Assembly (NCBI GenBank): GCA_003565575.1
Contig: PXBV01000346.1
Location: forward strand, 1-19,683
Direction of reading: 5' to 3'
DNA: 19,683 nucleotides
DNA from: Psychroflexus sp.
GTDB lineage: Bacteria > Bacteroidota > Bacteroidia > Flavobacteriales > Flavobacteriaceae
The notes beneath the pieces are model-generated. The model was not told the origin of the DNA, did no database searches, and saw only the letters and a program-made list of their open reading frames with translations. The position numbers and the translations under genes are program-made. The stretch's first letter is position 1, and each line of letters starts with the position of its first letter. Shown here in pieces: positions 9,201-15,712 of the stretch.

Positions 9201-9681
9201 CTTGACTTAGACTTTCTAATTGAGATTCCTTCACAAACCCATATTTATCTGATGTAGACCAGCGGTATGTAAATTTAAGTTGAAGGCTATGGTTAATTTC
9301 TTCAAACATCAATTTATCTCCGTATATATTTTTGTATATATTTCTTGAAATGGAATAGTTTTCTACAAAGCGATTGGAAAACGGCTCCCAGTAGTGTGTA
9401 TTTTCATGCTCTTTTACTTTTATAATTGTTTTACTTCCCGTATAATCAGCAGATTCGGTAATTTTATCATCGGTATAATAAGGAAATAAGGAGAACTCAG
9501 CGTTACGTCTTCCCGCTGTAAGTCCACCATTACTTGATATAAACATCCAATGATTGGAGTCGCTTACCACGCTCATAAAAAAAGGTCGTAATGAATCACT
9601 ATGGGTGATTTTCAAAAACTTTTCACCATTGATACGTACTTGCAATAATTCACTTTTCTGTTTCTTTTGTTTTTGAGTCAT
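6244..9681 (-). CDS. GH149-like beta-1,3-oligoglucan phosphorylase (cytosolic)
   Basis: The protein has 1145 residues and no signal peptide, so it is probably cytosolic. Its length and motifs match the GH149/GH94-type inverting phosphorylases. Near the N-terminus are GGLTAGRRNAEFSLFPYYTD (about residues 52-71) and HYWEPFSNRF. In the helical barrel, RPEWNDANNALVGNG includes Asp643, the likely general acid by analogy with the WNDG-type Asp of GH94. Near the C-terminus, YSHTPFGKGAQQPGMTGQVK is the strongly conserved glycine-rich stretch expected at the phosphate/donor site. GH149 enzymes cleave beta-1,3-gluco-oligosaccharides with inorganic phosphate to give alpha-glucose-1-phosphate, which saves ATP. 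I assigned GH149 rather than the related GH161 from length and the Gram-negative, GH16/GH17-rich context; a family search would settle this. It opens the cytosol-oriented half of the locus, 81 bp after the GH16 gene and 8 bp before the GH17 lipoprotein gene. Confidence 0.82.
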   Translation of the reverse strand: MTQKQKKQKSELLQVRINGEKFLKITHSDSLRPFFMSVVSDSNHWMFISSNGGLTAGRRNAEFSLFPYYTDDKITESADYTGSKTIIKVKEHENTHYWEPFSNRFVENYSISRNIYKNIYGDKLMFEEINHSLQLKFTYRWSTSDKYGFVKESQLESLSQAALDIEMLDGLQNILPAEVDSALQTQSSNLVDAYKRNELDKKSGLGIFALSAVPVDKAEPSEALKANVVWSIGLDQPQYLLSSLQLEKFRTGQSISEETDVKAEKGAFFVHKRLQLKPKELKSWHIVADVNYNHAAVVQLQKELKSTSLIKDIQKDIQLGTEKLTQLNAAADGLHRTDDNLRDIRHYSNTLFNIMRGGIFDNNYQIELWDLKTYLEKANTPLAKLYASQINQLPDVFSLKDLQLLSETINDADFSRLSKEYLPLKFSRRHGDPSRPWNKFSINTKDENGNKILDYEGNWRDIFQNWESLIHSYPEFIESMIYKFLNATTFDGYNPYRVTKDGFDWETIEPDDPWSYIGYWGDHQIIYLLKFLEFYEDYKPNHLSKLFHTSEFVYANVPYRIKAYEDILKDPKDTIDFDHDLDHAIREKRSKLGADGALLENQNGEIVRVNFIEKILATTLSKLSNFIPEAGIWMNTQRPEWNDANNALVGNGVSMVTLSYLRRFMYFFKGVFNRLDVDDSYSISTEMAELFVKLNNAFEKHQDQTKTQFTDAQRKQMLDELGEAASAFRNTIYEQKFSGSITTVKASHIRDFINLSLDFLEHTIRANQRTDKMYHAYNLMTVEGDNVSIDYLEEMLEGQVAVLSSKYLNSEQALSLLDGLKRSALFRPDQYSYILYPNKNLKGFLDRNHLPEASVKSSRLLQQLVEDGDKSIIVKDTNGDYHFNANFNNAKKLKSALLNLKSKTYQSLVNEEMDHILKAYEEVFNHKAFTGRSGTFYGYEGLGSIYWHMVSKLQLAVMETCFKAIEEKASAETLGRLLEHYYEINEGIGVHKSPQLYGAFSTDPYSHTPFGKGAQQPGMTGQVKEDVLSRFGELGVSIKEGRLQFAPHLLRQTEFLEDTHVFRYVDLDNKKHRLELEPGSLGFTFCQVPIVYIMSRQNQIQVELKDGKSLTLEGLKLSDQFSQDVFLRSGTISLIRVHIETSILK

Positions 9682-9762
9682 TCTATGTCAATTAATTTAT
9701 AACAAAGTTCACTAGCAGCAGATAGAAAACCTGCTGCTTATATATGTATTTTTAGCAAAGGT
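9682..9762 (-). other. 81-bp intergenic spacer between GH16 and phosphorylase genes
   Basis: Apart from the 455-bp gap, this is the longest spacer in the window. It lies where the gene order switches from exported proteins to the cytosolic phosphorylase. It contains one perfect hairpin (separate entry). I found no convincing TAnnTTTG promoter element; the nearest is GAACTTTG on the minus strand, which fails at the first position and lacks a spaced TTTG partner. Confidence 0.5.
9714..9738 (-). repeat. Perfect inverted repeat (8-bp stem, 9-nt loop)
   Basis: AGCAGCAG (9714-9721) and CTGCTGCT (9731-9738) are exact reverse complements separated by nine bases, giving a GC-rich stem in an otherwise AT-rich spacer. 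On the transcribed (minus) strand the stem is followed by AGTGAACTTTG and not by a run of T, so it is not a classical intrinsic terminator in the operon direction. A role in mRNA processing, stabilisation or partial termination between the two gene blocks is inference. Confidence 0.55.
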
Positions 9763-10593
9763 TTATTCAAATATCCTCACGTAATCCACTTCTAAAGTTT
9801 GAGGAAACTGAGTTTCTGAATTTGGAGAACCTACAAAGGTACCTCCTACGGCCATGTTTATCAGTAGATAAAAAGGCTTATTGAAGACCCACGCACCAGT
9901 TACATCCTCTGGGGTAGTTCTACTGTATAAAAAATCATCTACATAAAAGTTGATAAAATCTTCTCCCCACTCGATACCAAAAATATGGAAATCGGTATCC
10001 AAACGGTCGTTTTCTAGGTTATAGGTTTTAGTAATTGCTTGACCAGCGGAGTAACCTGGCCCATGCACACTGGCGTGTACAATGGTTGGGTCTTGACCTC
10101 TGTATTCCATGATGTCTATTTCACCAGTAAGTGGCCAACCCACTTCGTCTATATCTTCTCCAAGCATCCAGAAGGCTGGCCATAAGCCTCTTCCCCATGG
10201 CATTTTCATGCGTGCTTCTATTCTACCGTACTGTTGTGTTAACTTCTCTTTGGTAAGGATTCTTGCTGAAGTATATCCTGCTCCATCAAAAGATTCTTGC
10301 CTAGCCGTAATAATTAGTTTGCCGTCTTCAACTTTAATATTCTCTGGCCTGTCAGTATAGGTTTGTAATTCATCGTTCCCCCATCCTGCAATACCTTGAT
10401 CTGAACCATCACCAATATCATAGCTCCAAATACTCATATCGAGTTCTGAACCCGAAAAATCTTCTTCAAATACCAAATTTTCAAGGGTTGTCACCCTTTG
10501 GGTTTCATCGGTATCACAGCTGTAAAAACTTAATGCCACAATACTTAATATAAGGCTTAAGCTTTTAGTTTTGTTTGTCTTCATTCTTTTCAT
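9763..10593 (-). CDS. GH16-family lipoprotein, probable endo-beta-1,3-glucanase (laminarinase)
   Basis: The 276-residue lipoprotein has a positively charged N-terminus and a lipobox ending at Cys26 (SFYSC), followed by DTDETQ, an acidic stretch resembling a Bacteroidota surface-export signal. A single GH16 beta-jelly-roll covers residues about 38-276. The catalytic signature GEIDIMEY gives the nucleophile Glu158, the assisting Asp160 and the acid/base Glu163. GWGNDELQTYT, WPAFWMLG and the closing LEVDYVRIFE are typical of laminarinase-type GH16 enzymes. The product is probably a surface endo-acting beta-1,3-glucanase without accessory domains. It is a paralogue of the GH16 domain at 17991-19655. 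A second possible start, M4 at 10584, exists; the first was kept because the extra basic residues fit the signal peptide. It begins 41 bp after the glycan-binding lipoprotein gene. Confidence 0.92.
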   Translation of the reverse strand: MKRMKTNKTKSLSLILSIVALSFYSCDTDETQRVTTLENLVFEEDFSGSELDMSIWSYDIGDGSDQGIAGWGNDELQTYTDRPENIKVEDGKLIITARQESFDGAGYTSARILTKEKLTQQYGRIEARMKMPWGRGLWPAFWMLGEDIDEVGWPLTGEIDIMEYRGQDPTIVHASVHGPGYSAGQAITKTYNLENDRLDTDFHIFGIEWGEDFINFYVDDFLYSRTTPEDVTGAWVFNKPFYLLINMAVGGTFVGSPNSETQFPQTLEVDYVRIFE

Positions 10594-10634
10594 CGTACTA
10601 ATTTTAATTCATTGATTGCCTTTCACTCTTTCGA

Positions 10635-12071
10635 CTAAGGGTTTATATTTCCTCCATCCTCTCTATAGAAATAAATGTTATCAACATAAAATTCACTAGG
10701 AGGTGTTCGCCCATTTACATCTGCAAGAATAATTTGTCCAAGATTGTTTCTTGGATTGAGTCCAGTAATATCAAAATCAATAGATATCCATTCTCCAGAT
10801 ACAAAGCCAGAGGTAAAGTTTTGAGACAAGGTCGTATCGTCACCTCCTCCAAAAGATTGGTCTGGGCCAAAATCAACAAGATCTATTCTCAGACCTGTAT
10901 TTGCTGGTGGATCTACGGGTATAAAAATATCAAAGTGCAAGTGAGTAGCTAAGCTTCCATTAATAACAGGTACGTTTTGATTAAATTCAATGCCTACAAA
11001 ATTGAAATTCAAATAATAAAGTACTTGATCACCATCAATTTCAAAATCTGCTGATGTTGTGGTTTGAAACGGTTCATAAAACCCATTATAAAAGTCTACG
11101 GGTCTATTTTGATAGGTATTACTAAATAGAGAAATCACACTTTGCGGATCTCTAGTGGGTGTTGGAGCAGGAGTAAATTCACCCAAGGATTCTACTATTA
11201 AAGACCCTCTAGCTTCATTACCTCCTATACTAGCTGTGATTTCAGCAGTGCCAGAACCTACAACATCTACTCTTCCTTGTTCATTTACTCTAGCAACCGA
11301 CTCATCTGAAGAACTAAATATAAAAAAAGCGGGAGCGATAGCTGTAGTCACGTCACCTTCTGTGGTATTGTAAGTTTGCCTTAAGTTAGAGACTTGTAGA
11401 TTTCCCCCAATAAAAGATTGAGATACAACATCCTGTCCATTTTGGATAGATGGTCTAGGTTGAGCAATAGTTCCTAAGTTTTCGAATTTAAGATCATCTA
11501 TCCAAAATGTGTATGCATTTCCTCCCGTACTATTACTGCCAGCCGAGTACCTAAAAAGGCCCAATTCTTCCGTGAGCCGTGAAGGGTCAGGTAGTGGTAT
11601 AATCACTTTTTCCCAAGCGGTACCTAGGCGTTTATTGAATAAAGTGGTTTGGAATCTATTTTCAAAAAAGTCTTCGCCAAGTCCGAATTCACCAATCATA
11701 ACGCCTTGAGAAGCTCTTGCCCAAAATGTTAAGGCATCATAGCTTGTAAGGTTTCTAGGGCTAGAGTCTGTTCTAAAGATTGCTCCCCCAAAAGAACCTT
11801 TTGGGTTGTCTGCGTTAGGTATATCAAAACGCATAGATGCCTCTCCTTCAAAACTTTCTTTGTTGTCTACTGACCAAGCTTCTGCAAATGAACCATCATA
11901 GGGAAAGTAGAAATTATCTCCCATATCTACGGGGTTATCCTCGAAAATTGCGGGTGTAGTTGGAAAGGTTGCTATTCTTGCAGAATCGGATATTTCACGT
12001 TCGCAGCTTAAGCTCAAAACACTAATTAAGCTTAGTAAAGCGTATAATTTTAGGGTTGAATTTAGTTTCAT
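10635..12071 (-). CDS. Three-domain surface lipoprotein, putative beta-glucan-binding protein
   Basis: The 478-residue lipoprotein (signal ending LSLSC, Cys23) shows no glycosidase motif. Three regions can be seen. Residues about 40-198 are a beta-rich carbohydrate-binding-like domain ending FWIDDLKFENLG. Residues about 205-295 resemble a bacterial Ig-like (Big_2) domain, with SSDESVARVNEQGRVDVVGS. After a Pro/Thr linker (TPAPTPTRDP), residues about 309-472 form a second binding-like domain ending FYVDNIYFYRED. The two outer domains share the closing (F/Y)xxDxxxF pattern seen in many carbohydrate-binding modules. The layout fits a surface glycan-binding protein, with the Ig-like unit acting as a spacer. 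The ligand is inferred as beta-glucan only from the flanking GH16 genes. It starts 6 bp after the barrel fusion gene, so the two are probably co-translated, and their products may work side by side in the outer membrane. Confidence 0.75.
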   Translation of the reverse strand: MKLNSTLKLYALLSLISVLSLSCEREISDSARIATFPTTPAIFEDNPVDMGDNFYFPYDGSFAEAWSVDNKESFEGEASMRFDIPNADNPKGSFGGAIFRTDSSPRNLTSYDALTFWARASQGVMIGEFGLGEDFFENRFQTTLFNKRLGTAWEKVIIPLPDPSRLTEELGLFRYSAGSNSTGGNAYTFWIDDLKFENLGTIAQPRPSIQNGQDVVSQSFIGGNLQVSNLRQTYNTTEGDVTTAIAPAFFIFSSSDESVARVNEQGRVDVVGSGTAEITASIGGNEARGSLIVESLGEFTPAPTPTRDPQSVISLFSNTYQNRPVDFYNGFYEPFQTTTSADFEIDGDQVLYYLNFNFVGIEFNQNVPVINGSLATHLHFDIFIPVDPPANTGLRIDLVDFGPDQSFGGGDDTTLSQNFTSGFVSGEWISIDFDITGLNPRNNLGQIILADVNGRTPPSEFYVDNIYFYREDGGNINP

Positions 12072-12077
12072 AATGTT

Positions 12078-15000
12078 TTATTTTCCTAGGTTAATATGAA
12101 CGTAGGTTCTAATTTCCCACTCAGACCCATTAGGGAATCCAATGGGATCTAAAATAGGTTGTGGAGGAAACACTCCTTCTGGTGGTGTAGCAGGTCCAAA
12201 TCTTGGGGAATTGGCGTCTAAAGAGCGCCATGTGCCCATTATCCCAACGCGTGTATTGGGTAAAATAAACCAATCTGGTTTTCCCACTGTTGTGGATATA
12301 TCAAGCATTAATTGTAACGGGAAGGTCAGGTTGAAATCTCTATGATAATCAAATGGTCCCCAATCGTTAACTTTTACGTGAGATTGTATTTTAATGTTAT
12401 CATAAATCATACGTACATCACCTCCAAAACGCTTAATAAGTCTTGGGTCAATACCATTAGCTTGACCGTTTCCGTAATAGAAGTTTCCGATGATTCCAAA
12501 ATCTGGGCTAATTTTGGAAACGATTCTTGTGTGCGCCTCCCATAAATCTTCTGCTTGAACAGCGGTTGGGAATGCAAAAATAGATCGATCTGCTAAAAAC
12601 CCTATATGCCCATCCATAGAATTAGGGTGGTGTCTGTAAACGAAACCAGCACTCATGGCAAAGCCAGCGTCTTCTTTTCTATCGTTATCCCATTCGTACA
12701 TCCACGTTCCTGGTGTTGGATCGTAGGTAAAAAGTATTTCACCAGAAGTAGTTTCTCTATTACCATCACGAACAGCAAATGGATCGTCTAAAAAGTTTCT
12801 AGCTACTCCGGGGGCTTGCACATCTAAAGGTATCGCTGCTACAAGTGGCTTTCTCCACATAAAGTTTGGCGCGATTTGGAAGTTGCCGATGTTGTATGTA
12901 AATCCAGAAAAGAAATTAGATTGGTTACCCATTCCAGAATCTTTTAATCTCCAACCTGTAAAGGTTTGGGTCATATCTGCACCACCGTTGGCTACAATAC
13001 CCATAATTGCACCTTGGGCGTAGATATTAAATTTCCCACTTTCATAGGTTACTTTGGCTTTGCCTCCCCAATTGTCTGAAGCTTTTATCTCATCCTCAAA
13101 AATGGTGTAATTCCCTGGTGTTCCAGCCACGTCTTGATAAGTACTCCCGTTAAGTGGACTTCCACTCCATAAACCACCTAAAGACAAACCTACATTACCA
13201 AAGTCACGTTCTAAAGCTATCGCCATACGCTCTGTAGGCCATGGTGGAATTACACCACTCCGTACTTGGTTGGCATCCAAAACTCGGCGTCCATTTTCAT
13301 CAAATCTCAGAGCTGTTTCGATGTCTCTATGATACACTCCCGTGATATCCCATTTTTTGAAGTTAGTCCCGTATTTAATCAAAGCCGTTGGGTTAGCTCC
13401 CCACCATAACTGTGGACCAAAAGCAGCTTTTACGCCTTCGGCTATTCCTTTTCCATCAACTTCAAATCCAAAAATTTCACCGCCATAAATATCTAAATTA
13501 GGCCCATAATTGGCTTCTGGGTAGAGTCCAAAAAAGTCGCCTTCATATTGCCAGTGGTAATGTGATGTCCGGTAGAAACCTCTTAAGTCAAAATGCTTGG
13601 CATTCCATTCATACTCTGCTTGGTATACGTTTAAACGATTCACATCCTGAATTATTCGCTCTCCATCTGGTGTATTTACTGTTATGGGTCGCCCTCTATT
13701 TTCATAGAAAATTTCATCAATAGGATTTTGAGCAACGTTTCCTAAAATGTTGAATTGAACATTGGCTCTGACATTGGGCGCTGGGTTGGCTTCAATACCG
13801 ACAAAGTATGATTCTAAGTGGTCAAACCCCTGCTGATTTGGAAAAGCTTCACTATTGGGGTTTGGAGTATTTGGTGTTGTAAGCAGATGCCCTCCTGTGT
13901 AAAAGGTCGTAAATTGGGCTGATAATCGGCTAATACTTAATTTTTCAGACGAACCTCCTTTCAGCGCAGCCTTATCTCCTCTAGCTTTCAACACAGCTCC
14001 CATGAGCTGCACATTATTAAAATGATTTTCTACATGGCTAAGATCTTTACCGTCTTTGTAAGGGTTTAATTCATGTACTTCTTGTAGAGCGTAATAGGCA
14101 GCTCTAGGATATAACTCATATTGTCCTCTAGAATCGGTTGGCCCTTTTGCACAGACACCAAACCATTCCTCATTCATATTGTTTTCTCCTTCAACATAAT
14201 CTCTATCATAGCCTGCATTAGCCCATGATGCATTAGTATTATGAACATCTAAGTCTGTAGTCTGTCCAAACTTCCACCACCCATCGCTAAATTGGAATGT
14301 ATATCCCCCAAGAGAATTTTCAGCTAGACCTAATCCAGCAGCATTGGAATAAATATCTTTCCAATTATTGACCATATAGTAGGCTTGAGACTTTTGGTCT
14401 TCTTTGTTATCCCTTGCATTGAATGCATCTGCTCCAAATTCAGTGAAAAGAATAGGCTTGCCATACTCATTTTTTACACGCTCAAAAGCATCACCAAAAG
14501 AAGCACCTCGATACATGTTTGTACCATAGATATCTACATCAGGACATTCTTCGGCAATAATATCTAAAAAAAGTAAGTCACCATTACAAATGGCAACGGG
14601 AGCATTACTATTAATGGATTTGATAAGGTTGGAAGCTTCATTCATTAACCTATACATAGGTCTACCTCTGTTTTCTCCAACTGCGTTGATTTGATCTTCT
14701 TCATCTGGAAAGTCCTCAGTTTCAGCACCTGCCCAAAAGAGACCGTAGTTATTTTCATTACCGAGAAGGTAAAGCAATAAACCTCGAGTGTTCTTATATT
14801 CTTCTGCAATTTGTGCCACTTCACTTAAGAGCAACTCTTGCGTGTCGGGATCATCGTATTTGGTAACTGGAGTCCAAACTCCATTGAGCGTAAGTCCATA
14901 ACGACCAAAAGAGTGGTTGAGCATGGTATGAATTCCATAATTGTCATAGATATACTCAATCCATTTGGGTTGAATTCCAACATAAACACGAATACTGTTA

Positions 15001-15257
15001 ACTCCCATATTTTGAAGTAAACCCATCTCAGCATCTAGGGCTGACCTGATAAAATCATCAGATTGATCCCAAAAGCTATAGTCATAATTAGTACCAATAG
15101 GGAAATAATCCCAATTCATACCATTGACCATTAGATTTTGTCCATCGACTTGTAGTTTGTGACCTTCCTCATTAGAAACCACTTTAACAACATTGGCTTG
15201 AGGGTATACTAAGCTAAAAGTAAAAATTGCAAGGATAAACGGTAATAGTTTTTTCAT
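12078..15257 (-). CDS. Exported glycosidase (clan-A-like TIM barrel) fused to predicted outer-membrane beta-barrel
   Basis: The 1059-residue protein has a cleavable signal peptide (MKKLLPFILAIFTFSLVYPQA), not a lipobox. Residues about 30-395 look like a GH2/GH5-type (beta/alpha)8 glycosidase: NGMNWDYFPIG, SIRVYVGIQP, LLGNENNYG with the likely acid/base Glu168, and LFTEFGADAF with the likely nucleophile Glu273. I cannot name the exact GH family. From about residue 430 to the end, alternating polar/aromatic strands recur (for example FYRTSHYHWQYEG, FSGFTYNIGNFQIAPNFMW), and the protein ends WEIRTYVHINLGK, like the closing strand of outer-membrane barrels. No TonB box or plug domain was recognised. 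A beta-glucan substrate is inferred from context. It begins after the 455-bp gap, behind a likely promoter, and is followed by the glycan-binding protein gene 6 bp later. Confidence 0.75.
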   Translation of the reverse strand: MKKLLPFILAIFTFSLVYPQANVVKVVSNEEGHKLQVDGQNLMVNGMNWDYFPIGTNYDYSFWDQSDDFIRSALDAEMGLLQNMGVNSIRVYVGIQPKWIEYIYDNYGIHTMLNHSFGRYGLTLNGVWTPVTKYDDPDTQELLLSEVAQIAEEYKNTRGLLLYLLGNENNYGLFWAGAETEDFPDEEDQINAVGENRGRPMYRLMNEASNLIKSINSNAPVAICNGDLLFLDIIAEECPDVDIYGTNMYRGASFGDAFERVKNEYGKPILFTEFGADAFNARDNKEDQKSQAYYMVNNWKDIYSNAAGLGLAENSLGGYTFQFSDGWWKFGQTTDLDVHNTNASWANAGYDRDYVEGENNMNEEWFGVCAKGPTDSRGQYELYPRAAYYALQEVHELNPYKDGKDLSHVENHFNNVQLMGAVLKARGDKAALKGGSSEKLSISRLSAQFTTFYTGGHLLTTPNTPNPNSEAFPNQQGFDHLESYFVGIEANPAPNVRANVQFNILGNVAQNPIDEIFYENRGRPITVNTPDGERIIQDVNRLNVYQAEYEWNAKHFDLRGFYRTSHYHWQYEGDFFGLYPEANYGPNLDIYGGEIFGFEVDGKGIAEGVKAAFGPQLWWGANPTALIKYGTNFKKWDITGVYHRDIETALRFDENGRRVLDANQVRSGVIPPWPTERMAIALERDFGNVGLSLGGLWSGSPLNGSTYQDVAGTPGNYTIFEDEIKASDNWGGKAKVTYESGKFNIYAQGAIMGIVANGGADMTQTFTGWRLKDSGMGNQSNFFSGFTYNIGNFQIAPNFMWRKPLVAAIPLDVQAPGVARNFLDDPFAVRDGNRETTSGEILFTYDPTPGTWMYEWDNDRKEDAGFAMSAGFVYRHHPNSMDGHIGFLADRSIFAFPTAVQAEDLWEAHTRIVSKISPDFGIIGNFYYGNGQANGIDPRLIKRFGGDVRMIYDNIKIQSHVKVNDWGPFDYHRDFNLTFPLQLMLDISTTVGKPDWFILPNTRVGIMGTWRSLDANSPRFGPATPPEGVFPPQPILDPIGFPNGSEWEIRTYVHINLGK

Positions 15258-15712
15258 GATAATTGATTTTCATTACTCATTATTTTCAAACTTAAAGGTT
15301 TTCGTTAAAAAAACATTAAATTGACACACTACAAAAAATATACATTAACAATTTTAAAATTTAACTCTTAATTTTTTACATTAAAGCAAGTAAATATTAG
15401 ACATATCAATCTATATAGTAGGCTTGAAAAAACTTTAATAATTCCGGAAATCAGATTTTGTATGGTAAATGTATAGTTAAGACAGAATACTTAACAAGCT
15501 TCATAAACATAACTCACTAAGCTCTAACTCAACTACAATGAAGTTACATTTAAATACAGGAAAAATCATCAATAACTAAAACTGAGAATTCAACAATACT
15601 TTTCATAATGAAATATAAAATACACATAAAAATTAGGTAATTTAAATAGTAGCCTCAAAAGATAAAGAATCTAGTTATTTACAATGGATTACACTAAAAA
15701 AAAATACCTATA
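15258..15712. other. 455-bp AT-rich intergenic region with likely promoter
   Basis: No coding frame, tRNA or rRNA was seen in this stretch. It separates the GH16/GH3 pair from the barrel-fusion operon. It contains a Bacteroidetes-type -7 element close to the downstream gene (separate entry), an 8-bp palindrome TTCCGGAA (15442-15449) that stands out in the AT-rich background, and a run of nine A (15696-15704; T on the transcribed strand) just after the GH3 stop. That run has no GC-rich stem before it, so termination there is unproven. The size and composition fit a regulated promoter region, but no operator could be identified. Confidence 0.6.
15287..15294 (-). promoter_or_regulatory. Bacteroidetes-type -7 promoter element (TAnnTTTG)
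   Basis: On the minus strand these bases read TAAGTTTG, an exact match to the Bacteroidota -7 consensus TAnnTTTG. The element lies 30 bp before the ATG at 15257, giving an expected leader of roughly 20-25 nt, normal for this phylum. The -33 partner is weak: the expected zone holds GTTTTTTT and not a clean TTTG. It would drive the barrel-fusion, glycan-binding and GH16 genes, and perhaps everything beyond. Confidence 0.5.

Noticed and set aside
15254..15280. Eight-codon minus-strand mini-ORF (ATG at 15280) whose TGA overlaps the ATG of the barrel-fusion gene
   Set aside because: It is short, would start at or next to the predicted transcript end, and such frames arise easily in AT-rich leaders. 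Nothing supports translation.
15321..15344. Plus-strand TTGACA followed by TATACA-like bases, resembling a sigma-70 promoter
   Set aside because: The spacing is too short, this phylum uses a different consensus, and there is no plus-strand gene to serve.
15696..15704. Run of nine A (T on the transcribed strand) as an intrinsic terminator for the GH3 gene
   Set aside because: No GC-rich stem precedes it. The flanking TTTAGT copies are direct, not inverted, repeats.
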